Part shown: positions 10,860-21,535 of the stretch, piece after piece
Layout: every line of letters begins with the position of its first letter
How positions within the stretch are numbered: position 1 is the stretch's first letter
Source: Pseudoips prasinana
Lineage: Eukaryota > Arthropoda > Insecta > Lepidoptera > Nolidae
Length of the DNA stretch: 64,000 nt
Assembly (NCBI GenBank): GCA_951640165.1
Contig: OX621260.1
Coordinates: forward strand, 25,686,001 to 25,750,000
Direction: 5' to 3'
Notes under the pieces: model-generated
Databases searched by the model: none
Told to the model about the DNA's origin: nothing
What the model saw: the letters and a program-made list of their open reading frames with translations, nothing else
Made by a program: the position numbers and the translations under genes

Positions 10860-11470
10860 GGATAAAATAGTTGAACTCAGTCTCGAAGAATGCAGCTCAT
10901 GTCTCCGGGCACCGTTCATTGCACAGCCACTTGCACAGTCTTGTCTCCCGTGAGCGTAGCTTCACCTCATAACGACCGCTCTGGAAGGCCTTGGTCACTT
11001 TGTAAAGACCACGTGTCCATCTGACCAGCTTTCCTGTAGACTGAACATACATGATTACAAAAACAAGTTCGTTAAGTTTTAACTCGCGAGTAGGATGTCT
11101 ATTACGGTTAAATTACTCGTCCTTATATATTTTAGTTAGATTGTCTGTAATATGAAGTCTCGTGCAGCCTCTGGTTATTTTACCTAACGCATCACGGTTG
11201 GTTACACGGCCACGTCACGTACTAACACACAAAAGATTGGCGTAGTTTCATCTTAACAAATGGGAGGAATTAAAGTTCTCAGTTCTAAAACTGAAATTAG
11301 TTTGATACTTTCCCAAGGGGTAATAAGCTGATATGGGATCTTAGGATAAGTTTCTTAGAACAATGCAAGGTATACTTTCTGACAAACTGCTTCAAACCTC
11401 GCCACGACACCATGTACTGGTCGCAGCCTGCACAGTTTTGTCATAACTGCCACTGAACAACGCACGCTCA
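10860..11470 (-). pseudogene. Gypsy integrase remnants
   Basis: Between about 11090 and 10860 the minus strand reads LVFVIMYVQSTGKLVRWTRG and then LYKVTKAFQSGRYEVKL, a C-terminal integrase segment of Ty3/Gypsy type, then NERCPET, a stop and AAFFETE. Farther upstream (about 11470-11340) frame-broken pieces such as RGLKQFVRKYTLHCSK resemble the zinc-binding N-terminal part. The catalytic core that should lie between is absent, and several stops and frame changes are present. I judge it non-functional. Confidence 0.55.
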
Positions 11471-12234
11471 TGAAGACCGTTTGGCAGTATGCTGAACACC
11501 TTCAACGGTCCACACATTTATAGATCAAACCTCGCTGTGGACTAAGAAAATTTATTTACAAAGAGTACATCCCATACGTGAACTCTTTTAGTTACCTTTA
11601 ATGAAAGTCAATTTACAATCACATGGAAGCACGTGGAGCCAAAAGTACTTCAAAATAAGGGAGCCAGTTTTTGCCAGTACTGCATGCTGACGTTCGTCGC
11701 ACTAAAGTCTCAACAGAGATCCCTTAATGTTACACAAGAACCCCCTGGGTTCCTCTCCTACCGGATTGTATCGGTAAATACAAAAGATCATCAAGTCTTA
11801 CGTACTTGCCTCCAAACTACCACACTAAAGCTATTGAATTAAGTCGTCCGCTGTCTGGGTTATCTGTGTCCAATTAAAAGGCTTGGAAATCTGATTAATA
11901 CAACTTCAGCGTTATCAGCATTTGGCAACATTATCCCCTTTAGAAATCAAAATCCTAGAAACAATGCACCAACGCGCAATACGCGGTATTAGATCACATT
12001 AAAACTCTGTGTATTTCAGAGCAATACAACAGTAATTTTTGTGGCAGGAAAACTTATACCAAACCATTTTTCTCGGACTCGGCCTCACCTGACCATAACT
12101 CACTTGTCTTCAGGTTGCTTACACGACTCTGATCTCACCTTTGTGAAATGTTTGTGCTCCACATGACCTTGTCTTTTACAAAACATAATTACATAATGAC
12201 TAACATATAATTCACGTACACAAAACACATCCAG

Positions 12235-12345
12235 AGTACAACCACTTACGGTTCACACAAACAGTGTACGCAATTTACGGGAATCGAACCCGGGTCATTG
12301 AATGACAAGGCGATGATCTTAACCACTGCGCCACACCTGCAGTCA
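12235..12345 (-). mobile_element. SINE-F 5' half inside the LTR element
   Basis: Reversed B-box and A-box sequences GGGAATCGAACCCGGGTCA and AACCACTGCGCCACACCTGC match the head of SINE-F. The body is missing. It is nested inside the Gypsy-type element. Confidence 0.65.
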
Positions 12346-13649
12346 AACTTCAGAGGAAGACTTCAAACTTATGTTGATAACTCCGCTGCTAAGAAGTAGC
12401 TTGAGAACGTGCACTGCTATTATACCTACTAGGTTTTAAATACTCATTTACATTGTAGAATGCAAATAACACATTGAGTATTAAATTGAAAAAATGATAA
12501 GACTGTCAAGTGCTACTTAGTAAGCTTTGTCAATACCTTGTATCATAGGCTTTTCAGCTTCTCACTCATTAGGCACAAAACAACGGCATGACATTTTATA
12601 CAACACCGTGATGTCAACAGTTTGAGGTTACATTCCTCAGCGGTGGTAAATACCTACTGCTATATACCATGGCTATCATGCAATGCACACGATACTGAGC
12701 GGCACCGGCGGCGGCGGCTATCAGCACTACGACGTCTACTGATCGAGCTTAGATCGTAATTTGTAACACACATCGCAAACTACCTTTTATTTTAACATGA
12801 TGAATCGGTTAGCCTAAGAGGCTTTCACTGCTTCACCGGACTATCGCAAACTACCGTGCGACAAACTAAGTGAATGGTTTCGCGCCCTGATATGGGATCC
12901 ACCTTTCAAGAAAGTCTTGATCGGCCACGTGAAATACATAGGCGGTATTTCACAAACAAAACAATAAAATTGTATCTACTTACGTAAATCACACAATACA
13001 AAAATTTACAAAAACAAAACACACTTGTGTACAGTTCGTAGACTGTGCTCACAGTGAATACACTCGGCAACGGTTAAACCACAATAGTGATTAGAACAAC
13101 TCTAAACAAAACGAACGACTTGAAATATCGACTGATCATGTCAATAGTAGCCGGACTACCCACATTTTTAGTTCATTTTACAGAAGTAAAATTACTTTCG
13201 ATTATTTCTTAACTAATCGTGATATTATCCAACGTACGGTGTAGATTTTCTTGTGCCTTGGAAGACACTTCAGGTTCACACTTACATGAGCAACACAAGG
13301 AACGTAAACGGAAATCGTCCCGTTTTTGACAAACAAATACGCCTACGTGATCGGTTATTCACTTGAGAGCGCGACTATGATTGCGATCTCGACCGCAGTG
13401 TACAGGTAGGGCGTCGGGGCTACTGCCACGTGGTCTATAAGACGCACTTTTTTCTGACGTACGCTACCAATCACAATCCTTAAGCACTCGATTACACGAG
13501 ATACGCAGCGGCGTTGGAATTTTAAAACACACAATACACAACGTGGTCGATTTGTCTTAAGAAAATCACAAATGAAAGTAACACGAGGTTAGATCTTATT
13601 AAATTTGGATGGCAACAAGCAGCACTTGGGTTCTTTATACCAATTCTGA

Positions 13650-13911
13650 TTTTAGGAATTAAAAGGATTTATTAATAAAAAAGAGGTTTATTCACACTTC
13701 AGAATAAATAATTTAGAAATCAACAACAATTTTCTTATGACAAATCACTTATAACGAGAAACACTGTAACCACTGAACATTACACTCGATTTAATCGATA
13801 CGCAAACCAGCAGAGCTTCGCCCTCGTCGACGTCTGGCCCCAAAAGAGAAAGAGGCACCGTTGACTCGCCATATATATAGGCAAAGTCGCCCATCTTGGA
13901 AATTCCTCACA
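13650..13911 (-). repeat. 5' LTR of the element at 9730-13911
   Basis: It is 262 bp and nearly identical to the left LTR. The shared ATATATATAGGC near its start in the element orientation is a plausible TATA-type promoter, by inference only. Confidence 0.8.
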
Positions 13912-14315
13912 GTAGTATATCAGTTATCTGGTTTTCATAGTACAAGCTCTGCTTAGTTTGGGATCAGATGAACGTGTGTGAATAATGTCCCAGGATATTA
14001 TTATTATGTCCCAGGATATAATTACTCCCTCAGCTTGTTAGATTTACCAGCAAATACATACATAAATATGCAGAAAGCAGCAATTCCTAACACTTGCCGA
14101 ATTGCGTGTGAATTTTTTACAGGATGACTCTTGCAAGAATACGATGCTGACTTGGCGTAAGCCCGTAGGCATCATTACTAACCGAAATAATATTACGAGA
14201 AAATAAAAAAAAGTAAATAATAATATCCTGGGACATTATTTACACACTGGCATCTGATCCCAAACTAAGCCGAGCTTGTACTATGGATACCAGATAACTG
14301 ATATACTTCACATAA

Positions 14316-14495
14316 TACTCTTCTCTTTTATATCGGGACTAGTCCCTCTCTCTTACCCACCACTGCAACTCCTGTAAGCCAGGATCAACAGTGGCACAGG
14401 CTCAGGCATGCCCCGGGGAATCGCTTTAACTGTATTGGATCCCGCAACGAATTTAATCAGAATGAAAAAAGGAGGAGTTAGTAAATGAATAGTTC
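14316..14495 (+). repeat. Family M dispersed repeat
   Basis: It shares CCACTGCAACTCCTGTAAGC, CAGGATCAACAGTGGCACA and ATCGCTTTAACTGT with the reversed copy at 28500-28770. Unclassified. It interrupts SINE-B. Confidence 0.6.
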
Positions 14496-14510
14496 CACTT
14501 ATATGTAATA

Positions 14511-14549
14511 CTTTTCTTTTGTAAATAGTATGTATTTACAAAAGAAAAG
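14511..14549. repeat. Short-loop palindrome in SINE-B
   Basis: Arms of 17 bp (14511-14527 CTTTTCTTTTGTAAATA and 14533-14549) are separated by GTATG. An intact SINE-B has only one of these arms, so the second is an inverted copy. Confidence 0.85.
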
Positions 14550-14641
14550 ACTCAGGACAAACAGACATGTTCATGCACACAAATATCTATGTGAATCGAA
14601 CCTACGACCTCCGGCGTGAAAAACAAGCATTTGCCAACAGG

Positions 14642-14846
14642 GGCTCTACCGGCTAAGTCGCCGAACATCGATTTCTTAAACGGCGATGCCGTTAAATCGG
14701 TTTCAACGTTGACAATCGATTCCGGACCATTTATGACGTCACATGTGCTCGCCGAATGCCGATTTAACGATTAAGTCATTTTTAACCTTTATTTATTTGA
14801 ACGCCATTTAAGAAATCGATGTTCGGCGACTTATCCAATAGAGCCC
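14642..14846. mobile_element. TIR element starting GGGCTCTA
   Basis: It is about 205 bp. Termini of about 45 bp are inverted copies sharing TAAGTCGCCGAACATCGATT. There is no coding sequence. The GGGC start suggests a PIF/Harbinger-type MITE, but I see no clear target duplication, so the superfamily is open. Confidence 0.65.
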
Positions 14847-14896
14847 TTGTTTATTATAAAGGAAATCAACTGGCAACATTTCATGTTTCTGCTGTC

Positions 14897-15124
14897 AACT
14901 GCTGCAACAGATGACCATGTGTCGAGTTAACTAGGCCATGGATGCCACCAAGGCATTAAATTTCGCATCAGAGGAAGAAGAAAAACCGCTAGGGTTAGGC
15001 TCTACGTTGATAAATCCGCCAGTTCGATAGAACAAGTATTATTAATCCTCTGATGCGGAGTTTAATGCCTTGGTGGCATCCATGGCCTTGCTAACTCGAC
15101 ACTAGGTCATCTGTTGCAGCAGTT
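14897..15124. repeat. Long inverted repeat (78-bp arms)
   Basis: Arms 14897-14974 and 15046-15124 are near-perfect inverse copies, with AACTGCTGCAACAGATGACC outermost and GCATCAGAGGA innermost. The spacer is 71 bp. The transcript would form one long hairpin. It could be a foldback MITE. No other copy occurs in the window. Confidence 0.8.
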
Positions 15125-15349
15125 GCTTGATTTGGTTAAAGTTCACTGCTGAGTCCTACAGCTTGATTAAACTTCCAAATAGTTTGAGCAGTGAATGTTT
15201 GTATCTCTTCCGGTTGCATGCTGTGTTATCCTAAATAGGTACTTCTAAAACGCTTTAGCGGTCCACACGAGCTAAGGATGTGCATAGCAAGTGCAACTGA
15301 TTCTTGCCAGAAACTGCAGATTGCGCCAGTACATGTAAAATGTAATCTA

Positions 15350-15783
15350 CTAGCTGTGCCCGCGACTCTGTCCGCACAATTTGTAATAACTCCGGAAATG
15401 TTACATTAGAATATCTCTAGTATTTTTTTTACTTTTCGCAAGCTTATAAAACATTCACAAAAACGTTACATATTGCCATACAAACTATTCTATATCCTTG
15501 AGGGTAAAACTTATCCAAACTTTAAATGTCATATTTATTTATATCGAATCAAGAGCCTAATAAATAACTTTCAAGCTTCTAGCTCCAAAAATGACGTTAC
15601 GTCCATAAAACTTCTCAGACCCCCTTTCATCCCCTTACAACCCAATAAAATATAAAACGTAGCCTATGTTTCTTACGCTCTAGACTATCTGTGTACTACA
15701 TTTCATTTAAATCGGTTCAGTACTTTTGGCGCGATATATAGACAGACAGACAGGTTAACTTTCGCATTTATAATATATAAGTA
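15350..15783 (-). mobile_element. Non-autonomous Helitron
   Basis: On the minus strand the 3' end has GCGGACAGAGTCGCGGGCAC and AGCTAG followed by T. The 5' end near 15783 is ATATTATAAATGCGAAAGTT-like but worn. It is about 430 bp with no coding capacity. Confidence 0.65.
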
Positions 15784-15902
15784 TTAAATTCACCAGCTAA
15801 TAAAACTGCAATAAATTCTGCAACTCTTTCAACCGTGAAAATCGATTCCAGACGTAAACAACCAAATTGGATATGTATTTCATATTTATAAAAAGAGAAC
15901 GC

Positions 15903-16130
15903 CCCTACTACAGGACATTCCCTAGTGTGGGCGCTGTCTGTCACGTTGTCAAACACGTCGCGGGGCCTTTTGTAAACATGCAATTAACGGGTACAAAACA
16001 CGCCCATACTCAGAATAATCATGTGGGATCATACAAATAGCTGTCTCGTGTTGGGATCGAAGCCAAAACACAAATGCGGTGAGAAGGTAACGTGGCAACT
16101 ACCTTAAAAACTGCGCCACACGTGCCGTTA
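15903..16130 (-). mobile_element. SINE-F
   Basis: In reverse it carries the tRNA-like head (ACGGCACGTGTGGCGCAGTT and GGCTTCGATCCCAACACG) and the body with CGCGACGTG and ACAGCGCCCACACTAGGG. It aligns with 336-545, with a worn B-box. Confidence 0.7.
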
Positions 16131-16599
16131 TAGTAACGAGGTTGAGTTTCATTGGCTTGCGACCTAAGAACCACCTCCACCTTACGGAAAACATACATAC
16201 ATAGTCTCGTGCCTGTTTCTTAGATAGGCATAGACAACGGATTTTTATTTATTTTTTTATTTATTGACACCAGGTTTACCCACAGCTTGTGCATACAATA
16301 TATATCTTATGAATAATTTTTTAACAAATTAGACTTACACACTAGCCAATTGCGGGTTAACCAACATTCTCCAAATCTAGACGAATAATCAGCACTTGAG
16401 ATTATTTAGGCTATGGAACAATGAAATACCTACGACGAGTTAACAGTAGTTTTGAGTGACTTCAAGATTTTGGACTTGAAACAATTTAAGGGATCATGGT
16501 GTATGCATCCGGTACAGATTTCATGAAAGAGTTCATCTCTCTACAAACCCTATTGAGCGGTGAGTTTATCCCGCTGTAGGTTTTAGAAGGTTGAATGTG
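16131..16599. other. Unassigned DNA
   Basis: Near 16195-16240 a short CTCGTGCCTGTTTCTTAGAT stretch resembles the start of the LINE remnant at 22125. Otherwise nothing was recognised. Confidence 0.35.
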
Positions 16600-16930
16600 A
16601 TACATTTTGAATGTGATTTCCATTTGTCATGATCCTCGCACATCTCTTTTGCGTCTCCCTTACTCTTATTATGAAGAGTTATCTTTATATATGCTCGCCT
16701 GCTTAGGGTACATCAGACCTGGACTTTCTTGAGAACATCCTCCGACTCCCACTTGGTCAGAGAATATGTATGTACTGGATATATTCGACGTGATCTTACC
16801 CTTCCGATTGTGCCGTTCCACAGGCCAGGTATACTGCTTTTGTCAATCTTTAATTCATTCTTTCTAAATGCCAAAACCATTTCAGAATACTCTCAAAGTA
16901 ACAGCGTTATTTAGATCAATGCTGTATCCC
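16600..16930 (-). pseudogene. LINE-derived remnant, same family as 22125-22345
   Basis: GATTTCCATTTGTCATGATC, GCTCGCCTGCTTAGGGTACA and CTTTCTTGAGAACATC are shared with 22125-22345, where the minus strand encodes a short basic peptide. Frames here are broken. The parent element is not identified. Confidence 0.45.
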
Positions 16931-17226
16931 TGGGTATGATAGATTGCCAGAGCTCACATGGGAAGTTCAAAGAGTTGGCTAGCATCATAGCAGATCACCT
17001 GGCTGGTTCTCACTATCTCAAAGTAAACGAGGCAGCGGAATTCGCGCAATAGATGAGCGGATTAGCTATAGAAAGCGCTGTATGTTTTATTGCTGACGTG
17101 AAATAAGAAATTTACCACTTTTTATATTACTATTAAGTACTTATAATGTTATATCATTCCAGGATTTTTCTTAGCTTGTAAGTATGATAATGTGAATTCG
17201 TCTGGTATCACGCTTCCAGTACCTAC

Positions 17227-17300
17227 TGGCCCTATCGGAAGATCAGCACTGCAGAAATGCAGTACTAGCTGAGATAGGGCCATTTTTCATACCAGTACGG
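17227..17300 (+). repeat. Hairpin of a retroelement 3' end
   Basis: TGGCCCTATC (17227-17236) pairs with GATAGGGCCA (17273-17282), with AGCACTGCA and TGCAGTACT as an inner stem. A similar hairpin with CAGCGCTGCAGCAG and GCTAGTGCTGAGATGGGACC lies at 38390-38450, so this is a recurring 3'-end structure. Confidence 0.5.
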
Positions 17301-18082
17301 ATAAAATTAATAATGTTTAAAATGGATAAGTACCACAATTGAATGTATTTTCCGTATTTGTTATGAAAATAAAATTATTTCTTTCTTTAAATTTTTTTAC
17401 TCCAACAAATGTTATACTCTTGCTTTCGTTATTGATATATACAGAACAAAACCGGTCAAAGAGCAAATACAGCAATCGATGCCATCAAAATGTAATACGA
17501 AACGCGGAGAAAATAAAATGAAATATTTAGCAGTGAATAGGTGTTGTAACATCGCAGTTGGAAGTCCTCGAAAGCCGATTAGTTCGTTGGCGAGTCTCAT
17601 GGCTGCAGTACTTAGCCGCTTGTTTGTTGTTCTTAATGAGCGCTGCCAGCCAACTTTGGGCTGTTTTCGACTCAATTAAGACTAAAAACATGACCGAGTG
17701 TCGTCGTCGGTTTGTTCTCTTGACGGTTGTCGCTTCGCCTCTAACTCGAGTATTAAACTTAATAACTAAGCAACTTACATATTGTTTACTTGTTTCATAT
17801 ACTCATAGATTCGTCATATCAGAGGTGGATTACAAATCTTGACTGTTATGTATGTGTACTTACCTACGTGTCATTGACATCGATACGTTTCACTCGCACA
17901 ATCGTTTGTTATAAAAAGTTCGTCGAATCATTCATCAAACTGGTTATTGGAGAGTATGATAAACGGATTGTGTTTAAATAAAACTCATATTTATTCGTAG
18001 TTTGCTCAAATACTTTGCGTATTTTGGGTAAGTGGACGAAGTGTAATAAAAGCTTATCACTTTTTTCTATGATCAAGGCAAA
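17301..18082. other. Unassigned DNA with overlapping short frames
   Basis: Overlapping frames of 60-94 codons occur on both strands at 17339-17981. None shows a recognisable domain or a shared repeat. I do not call a gene. Confidence 0.35.
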
Positions 18083-18375
18083 CGAGAAAGTCGGTCACCT
18101 GGTGGTAAGTAATCATTGCCGCCTATTGACACTTGCAACACCAGAAACGCAAGTTCGTTGCCGGCCCTTAAGAAAGGAATAAGCTCGTTTCTTTAAAAGT
18201 GAATTACCTGCTGCGGTGTTTCCCCAGCGCTATGACATGTCCTTCTTCAAACGAGGTTTAAAAAGAGTATTAATATCACGGCAGGCAGCGGTTTGCTGTG
18301 CCCCCTGGCACTGCGAATGTCTATGAGCAGCGGTTACCACTTACTATCAGGTGGGCCGCTAGCTCGTCTGCTTCC
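18083..18375. repeat. Family J repeat, two inverted pieces
   Basis: The left piece has GGTCACCTGGTGGTAAGTAA and ACACCAGAAACGCAAG on the plus strand. The right piece (18290-18375) has the same blocks reversed, GTTACCACTTACTATCAGGT. Better copies are at 36775-36955, 49160-49330 and 63848-64000. Probably LINE 3' sequence. Confidence 0.55.
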
Positions 18376-18829
18376 TAAGGCAATAAAAAGAAAAGAGGGA
18401 TGCCATGTCAAAATAGTTCCGCAGTTACTTGATTCTACAGAGTCGTAGTGCGCGGTTAACAGTTTCTTGTAAAACGCACGGTGTCGATGGTAGACGACAA
18501 TTCATCCAGTTGCTAAGATGAAATTTCCACTTTTGGCGAGAGTGTCTGTGGTGGAATCTGGCAGGTATAAGCTCAAAATATTCCTCTGTACACTCCCCGT
18601 GATAAATGCGGTGAAATGAAAGGACACGAAGTACAGACACGTGGTGTGTTGGGGCCCCATAAACCTACGCAGTTACGTTACCAAGTATTCCCTCCACTAC
18701 CACGCAGTACCAATTAGGCATCCACTTTAGTATTTATATCATAATTGTTATATAGCCTAAAGATCGTAAGGTTCAACATGCAAATTTCACAAATCTTTTA
18801 GATAGTCTATAAATAAATAAATGTATAAG

Positions 18830-19245
18830 GACACTATACACCGTCATATGATCCCAAACTAGGCAGTCTGTTCTATCGTAAAAAGACAACTGATAAATAT
18901 ACTTATATTTAAAAATACATGGTAAATTGTTTACTTACTACAAGCTAGCTAAATATCACTACTATTATAAAATAAATTGTATAAATGTTTTAACATTCCG
19001 TGTACCTAAATATGTGTAATAGGTATGTAGCTAGAAATAATAACTGTATTACTACAAACATGTTCTGACTATTTACAAGCGCTTTTTTAAAGTCTACTTG
19101 AATAAAAACCTTTTTTATTTTATTTACTTATCACACATAGATTTGTCCTGTGTGGGGACCGAATCGCCAACCTCTGGCCAGTCGGGGTCACTAACCAGTA
19201 GTACAATAGGCTAGTCAAGTGGATTCCTGTACAGAACAACTATTT
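18830..19245 (-). mobile_element. SINE-E, split by family G
   Basis: The 3' part (18830-18947) has GTCATATGATCCCAAACTAG. The tRNA-like 5' part (19125-19245) has GATTTGTCCTGTGTGGGGAC and GGGGTCACTAACCAG, reversed. The family G copy at 18948-19124 separates them. SINE-E also occurs at 23310, 37545, 57183, 62490 and 63075. Confidence 0.6.
18948..19124 (+). repeat. Family G retroelement 3' end
   Basis: Same 3' region as 2016-2239, 5'-truncated, ending GAATAAAAACC and a TTTTATTTTATTT tail. It is inserted in SINE-E. Confidence 0.65.
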
Positions 19246-20155
19246 TAGTGTGACCTATGCATAGTTGTCCTAAGATTGGGTATACCTTGGGTCAGTAAAC
19301 CCCTACAATACAGGGACCTTCTAATCTTCAAAAAAACGTGTATATTTAAGATACACGTGGTGTGGAACAAGTATACACGTAGGGGTTTTCGAAGTAAATA
19401 TTAATCCCATCACTAGTGTAATACCAATTTACTATTGATGAATAAACTTGCATAATACTATTGTAGAAATAAAAATAAAGAAAACTATTCCCATGATATG
19501 CCCTTACAGCTGGCATACAATTTGTGAAAAACGGAAGATTTTTTTAAACCGTCTTTCTAATCTAGTTTTAAATCAATGGTAGATATCACATAGTTTAAAG
19601 TTTGTAGTGAAAACTGTATTTTTATTGACCTAAGTCTTCAGCCATATCAATCAAAAATATAAATAGATAGAAAGTTACAATTATAACTCGGCTTCGCAAT
19701 GGGACACAAAATAATAAAAGGGAGGAAAACGAAAATACTTATATTTTACTCATGACGTAAATATTGCTCGCAGCAATCCGGACCAAATGTAGGCAAGAAG
19801 GTCGGACGAGTAAGTTCTCGGAAAATCAAAACAGTTCGTTCATCTCAATTTAAATTGATATAATCCGTGCCCCAAATAGAGGTGGCTGGAGTGTGTCTGG
19901 CGCACGTACAAACGTTAAGCTCGTAAACGATTTGCGGACTTATTGAGGTCAAGTTCACAGTACAATCGGAGGTTATATGTTTAAAGGTATTTGTGTAGAA
20001 GTTTGGGCTGATGTATGGTGTGATCGAGCGAAGTATGGCGAGGTCTTTGCCCCGTTACACGTGCGAATAGCCGCCACACCCGCTAACGGTAGTTACCGCT
20101 CTTAATACCACATCTTTCGTTTGAATGGCTAGTAAACGTGGAAATGCCATGGACT
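19246..20155. other. Unassigned DNA
   Basis: A small hairpin, ACGTGTATATTTAAGATACACGT-like, lies near 19337-19360, with a further CACGTAGGGG repeat. No gene was recognised. Confidence 0.35.
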
Positions 20156-20186
20156 GTCTATCTATATAAGTATGTATATCGTCGCC
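20156..20186 (+). repeat. SINE-A internal fragment
   Basis: AAGTATGTATATCGTCGCC, with the preceding TCTATCTATAT, is the SINE-A body. Nothing else of the SINE remains. Confidence 0.55.
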
Positions 20187-20202
20187 AGGGCCTGCAGTCG
20201 CC

Positions 20203-20368
20203 AGCACGAGTTCCTGCAGTTTACTTACTCGATCACACGTACAGTTTCTCCCATACATTGAGCACCAGCGCCTCTCGCGGAAACTATTAAGAACTAAAAC
20301 TCTGGTGCTCAATGTATGGGACGAAACTGTACGTGTGATCGAGTAAGTAAACTGCAGGAACTCGTGCT
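20203..20368. repeat. Long hairpin (66-bp arms)
   Basis: Arms 20203-20268 and 20302-20368 are nearly perfect inverse copies, beginning AGCACGAGTTCCTGCAGTTT and ending ATTGAGCACCAG, with a 33-bp loop. Both arms therefore encode the same fortuitous peptide on opposite strands. No other copy in the window. Confidence 0.85.
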
Positions 20369-20462
20369 AGAGGCCCTGATCAATCCGGATCAATACGTGT
20401 TAGCACGTATGTCAGTATCCCATAGACGTAGATGGGCTAGAAGGGAACAATCAATGAGAGAC

Positions 20463-20905
20463 AAGAGTATGTATTTACAAAAGAAAAGAACTCGTTTCAC
20501 GTTTATAATATTAATAAGTTTGTAAGTATGGATGGATGGATGGGTGTTTGTTACTCTTTCACGTAAAAACTTCTGAATGGATTTTAATGAAACTTTACAA
20601 TAATATAGATATTATACATCAGAATAACACATAGGCTACAATTTATAAAGATATTGTATGAATTGTCCAAAATATGACGATAAGTGTCAAGTAAGTATGA
20701 AAGAATCTACCATCTGCGAGTTATTCCGGCGCGCACTGCCAAAACCGCTAGAGGTACACATCCTACTAATATTATAAATGCAAAAGTTTGTGAGTATAGA
20801 TGTATGAATGTATGTTTGTTACTCTTTACGTCAAAACTACTTTAACGCGGGTGAAACCGCGGCGCTTAGCTAGTATGTAATATATCAGTTATCGGATCGG
20901 ACAGG
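20463..20905 (+). mobile_element. SINE-B 3' fragments flanking a Helitron
   Basis: Left, GTATGTATTTACAAAAGAAA (20467-20486). Right, TGTAATATATCAGTTATCGG from 20876. Both belong to the SINE-B body, so the Helitron at 20489-20873 interrupts it. The tRNA-like head is missing. Confidence 0.6.
20489..20873 (+). mobile_element. Composite Helitron with two 5' ends
   Basis: It is homologous over its length to the Helitron at 8255-8626. The outer 5' end is worn. A complete inner 5' terminus, TCCTACTAATATTATAAATG, begins at 20760. The element closes with GCGGGTGAAACCGCGGCGC and TTAGCTAG, followed by T. No coding capacity. Confidence 0.75.
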
Positions 20906-20906
20906 C

Positions 20907-21110
20907 CGGTTGGCGTGGACGGTAGATGCTTGCCTTTCACGCCGCAGGTCGTGGGTTCGATTCCCACACAGATATTTGCGTGTATGTCTGCTTGTCCTGT
21001 GTCTGGGTGTAATTATCTACATAAGTATGTGTTTACCAGAGAAAATTAGTATATGTAATACATCAGTTATCTAGTTTCCATAGTACAAGCTCTGCTTAGT
21101 TTGTTTTCCA
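20907..21110 (+). mobile_element. SINE-B
   Basis: Head GGCCGGTTGGCGTGGACGG and GGGTTCGATTCCCACAC. Body TGTCTGGGTGTAATTATCTA and GTACAAGCTCTGCTTAGTTT. An uninterrupted copy that shows the intact junctions. Confidence 0.8.
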
Positions 21111-21394
21111 AGTCTTATTATATTTAATTTACTTTACGACTACCGCTTTGGTTTAGCATTAGGGTGTCGAGCCTAAGATAGAGATGCGGGGTTTTAACCT
21201 ATTTGCGTCCCGCAAAAAAATGTTAAGTTGTTTTTATAAAAAGAAATCTTAGCAGGTTGGAGTCGGTGCTTTGGAGAGTACATGAAGTAATTCTGCAAAT
21301 AACTTATCTTTGGTCGTGTTGGCTAGACTACTAGTTTTATACTTTCTACTTTTTCATATGTTGCACACCTACTATTTTTAAAATAATTACAGCT

Positions 21395-21535
21395 CCTATC
21401 CATCCAAAGGTTGTCTGGAAGAAATCGCTATATGCGATAAGACCGCCCATTGTACATGATAGTGTTATTAGTGGCCTATGAATGTGTCGTGTGCAATAAA
21501 GAATATTCTATTCTATTCCATTCTATTCTATTCTA
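21395..21535 (+). mobile_element. LINE 3' end with TTCTA tail
   Basis: It has GAAGAAATCGCTATATGCGA, AAGACCGCCCATTGTACATG and GTGTGCAATAAAGAATATTC and ends in a (TTCTA/TTCCA)n tract. A polyadenylation-like AATAAA plus a simple tail marks a LINE 3' end. No coding region is retained. Confidence 0.65.

Larger units (their letters stand above)
9730..13911 (-). mobile_element. Ty3/Gypsy-type LTR element, decayed, both LTRs present
   Basis: Two direct repeats of 276 and 262 bp (9730-10005 and 13650-13911) bound a 3.6-kb interior. Decayed integrase segments inside read on the minus strand, which sets the orientation. The left LTR is preceded, in that orientation, by a purine-rich AGTCAGGAGAGG that could be the polypurine tract. 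No intact gag or pol frame remains, and the integrase catalytic core is missing. It lies in SINE-B with a 4-5-bp target duplication. Confidence 0.8.
9563..14025 (+). mobile_element. SINE-B, split by an LTR element
   Basis: The 5' part (9563-9729) carries GGCGTGGTTGGTAGATACGC and GAGTTCGATTCCCACCC. The 3' part (13912-14025) resumes with GTAGTATATCAGTTATCTGG and CAAGCTCTGCTTAGTTTGGG. The sequence GTAG occurs at 9726-9729 and again at 13912-13915, so the LTR element between them duplicated 4 bp, or 5 bp if the following T is counted. Confidence 0.85.
14219..14638 (-). mobile_element. SINE-B, interrupted and rearranged
   Basis: The 3' part (14219-14310) has TATCCTGGGACATTATTTAC and CCGAGCTTGTACTATGG. 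The 5' part (14505-14638) has CATGTTCATGCACACAAATA and ACCTCCGGCGTGAAAAACAA. A family M segment lies between them, and the 5' part contains a snapback palindrome at 14511-14549 that replaces part of the SINE body. Confidence 0.7.
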
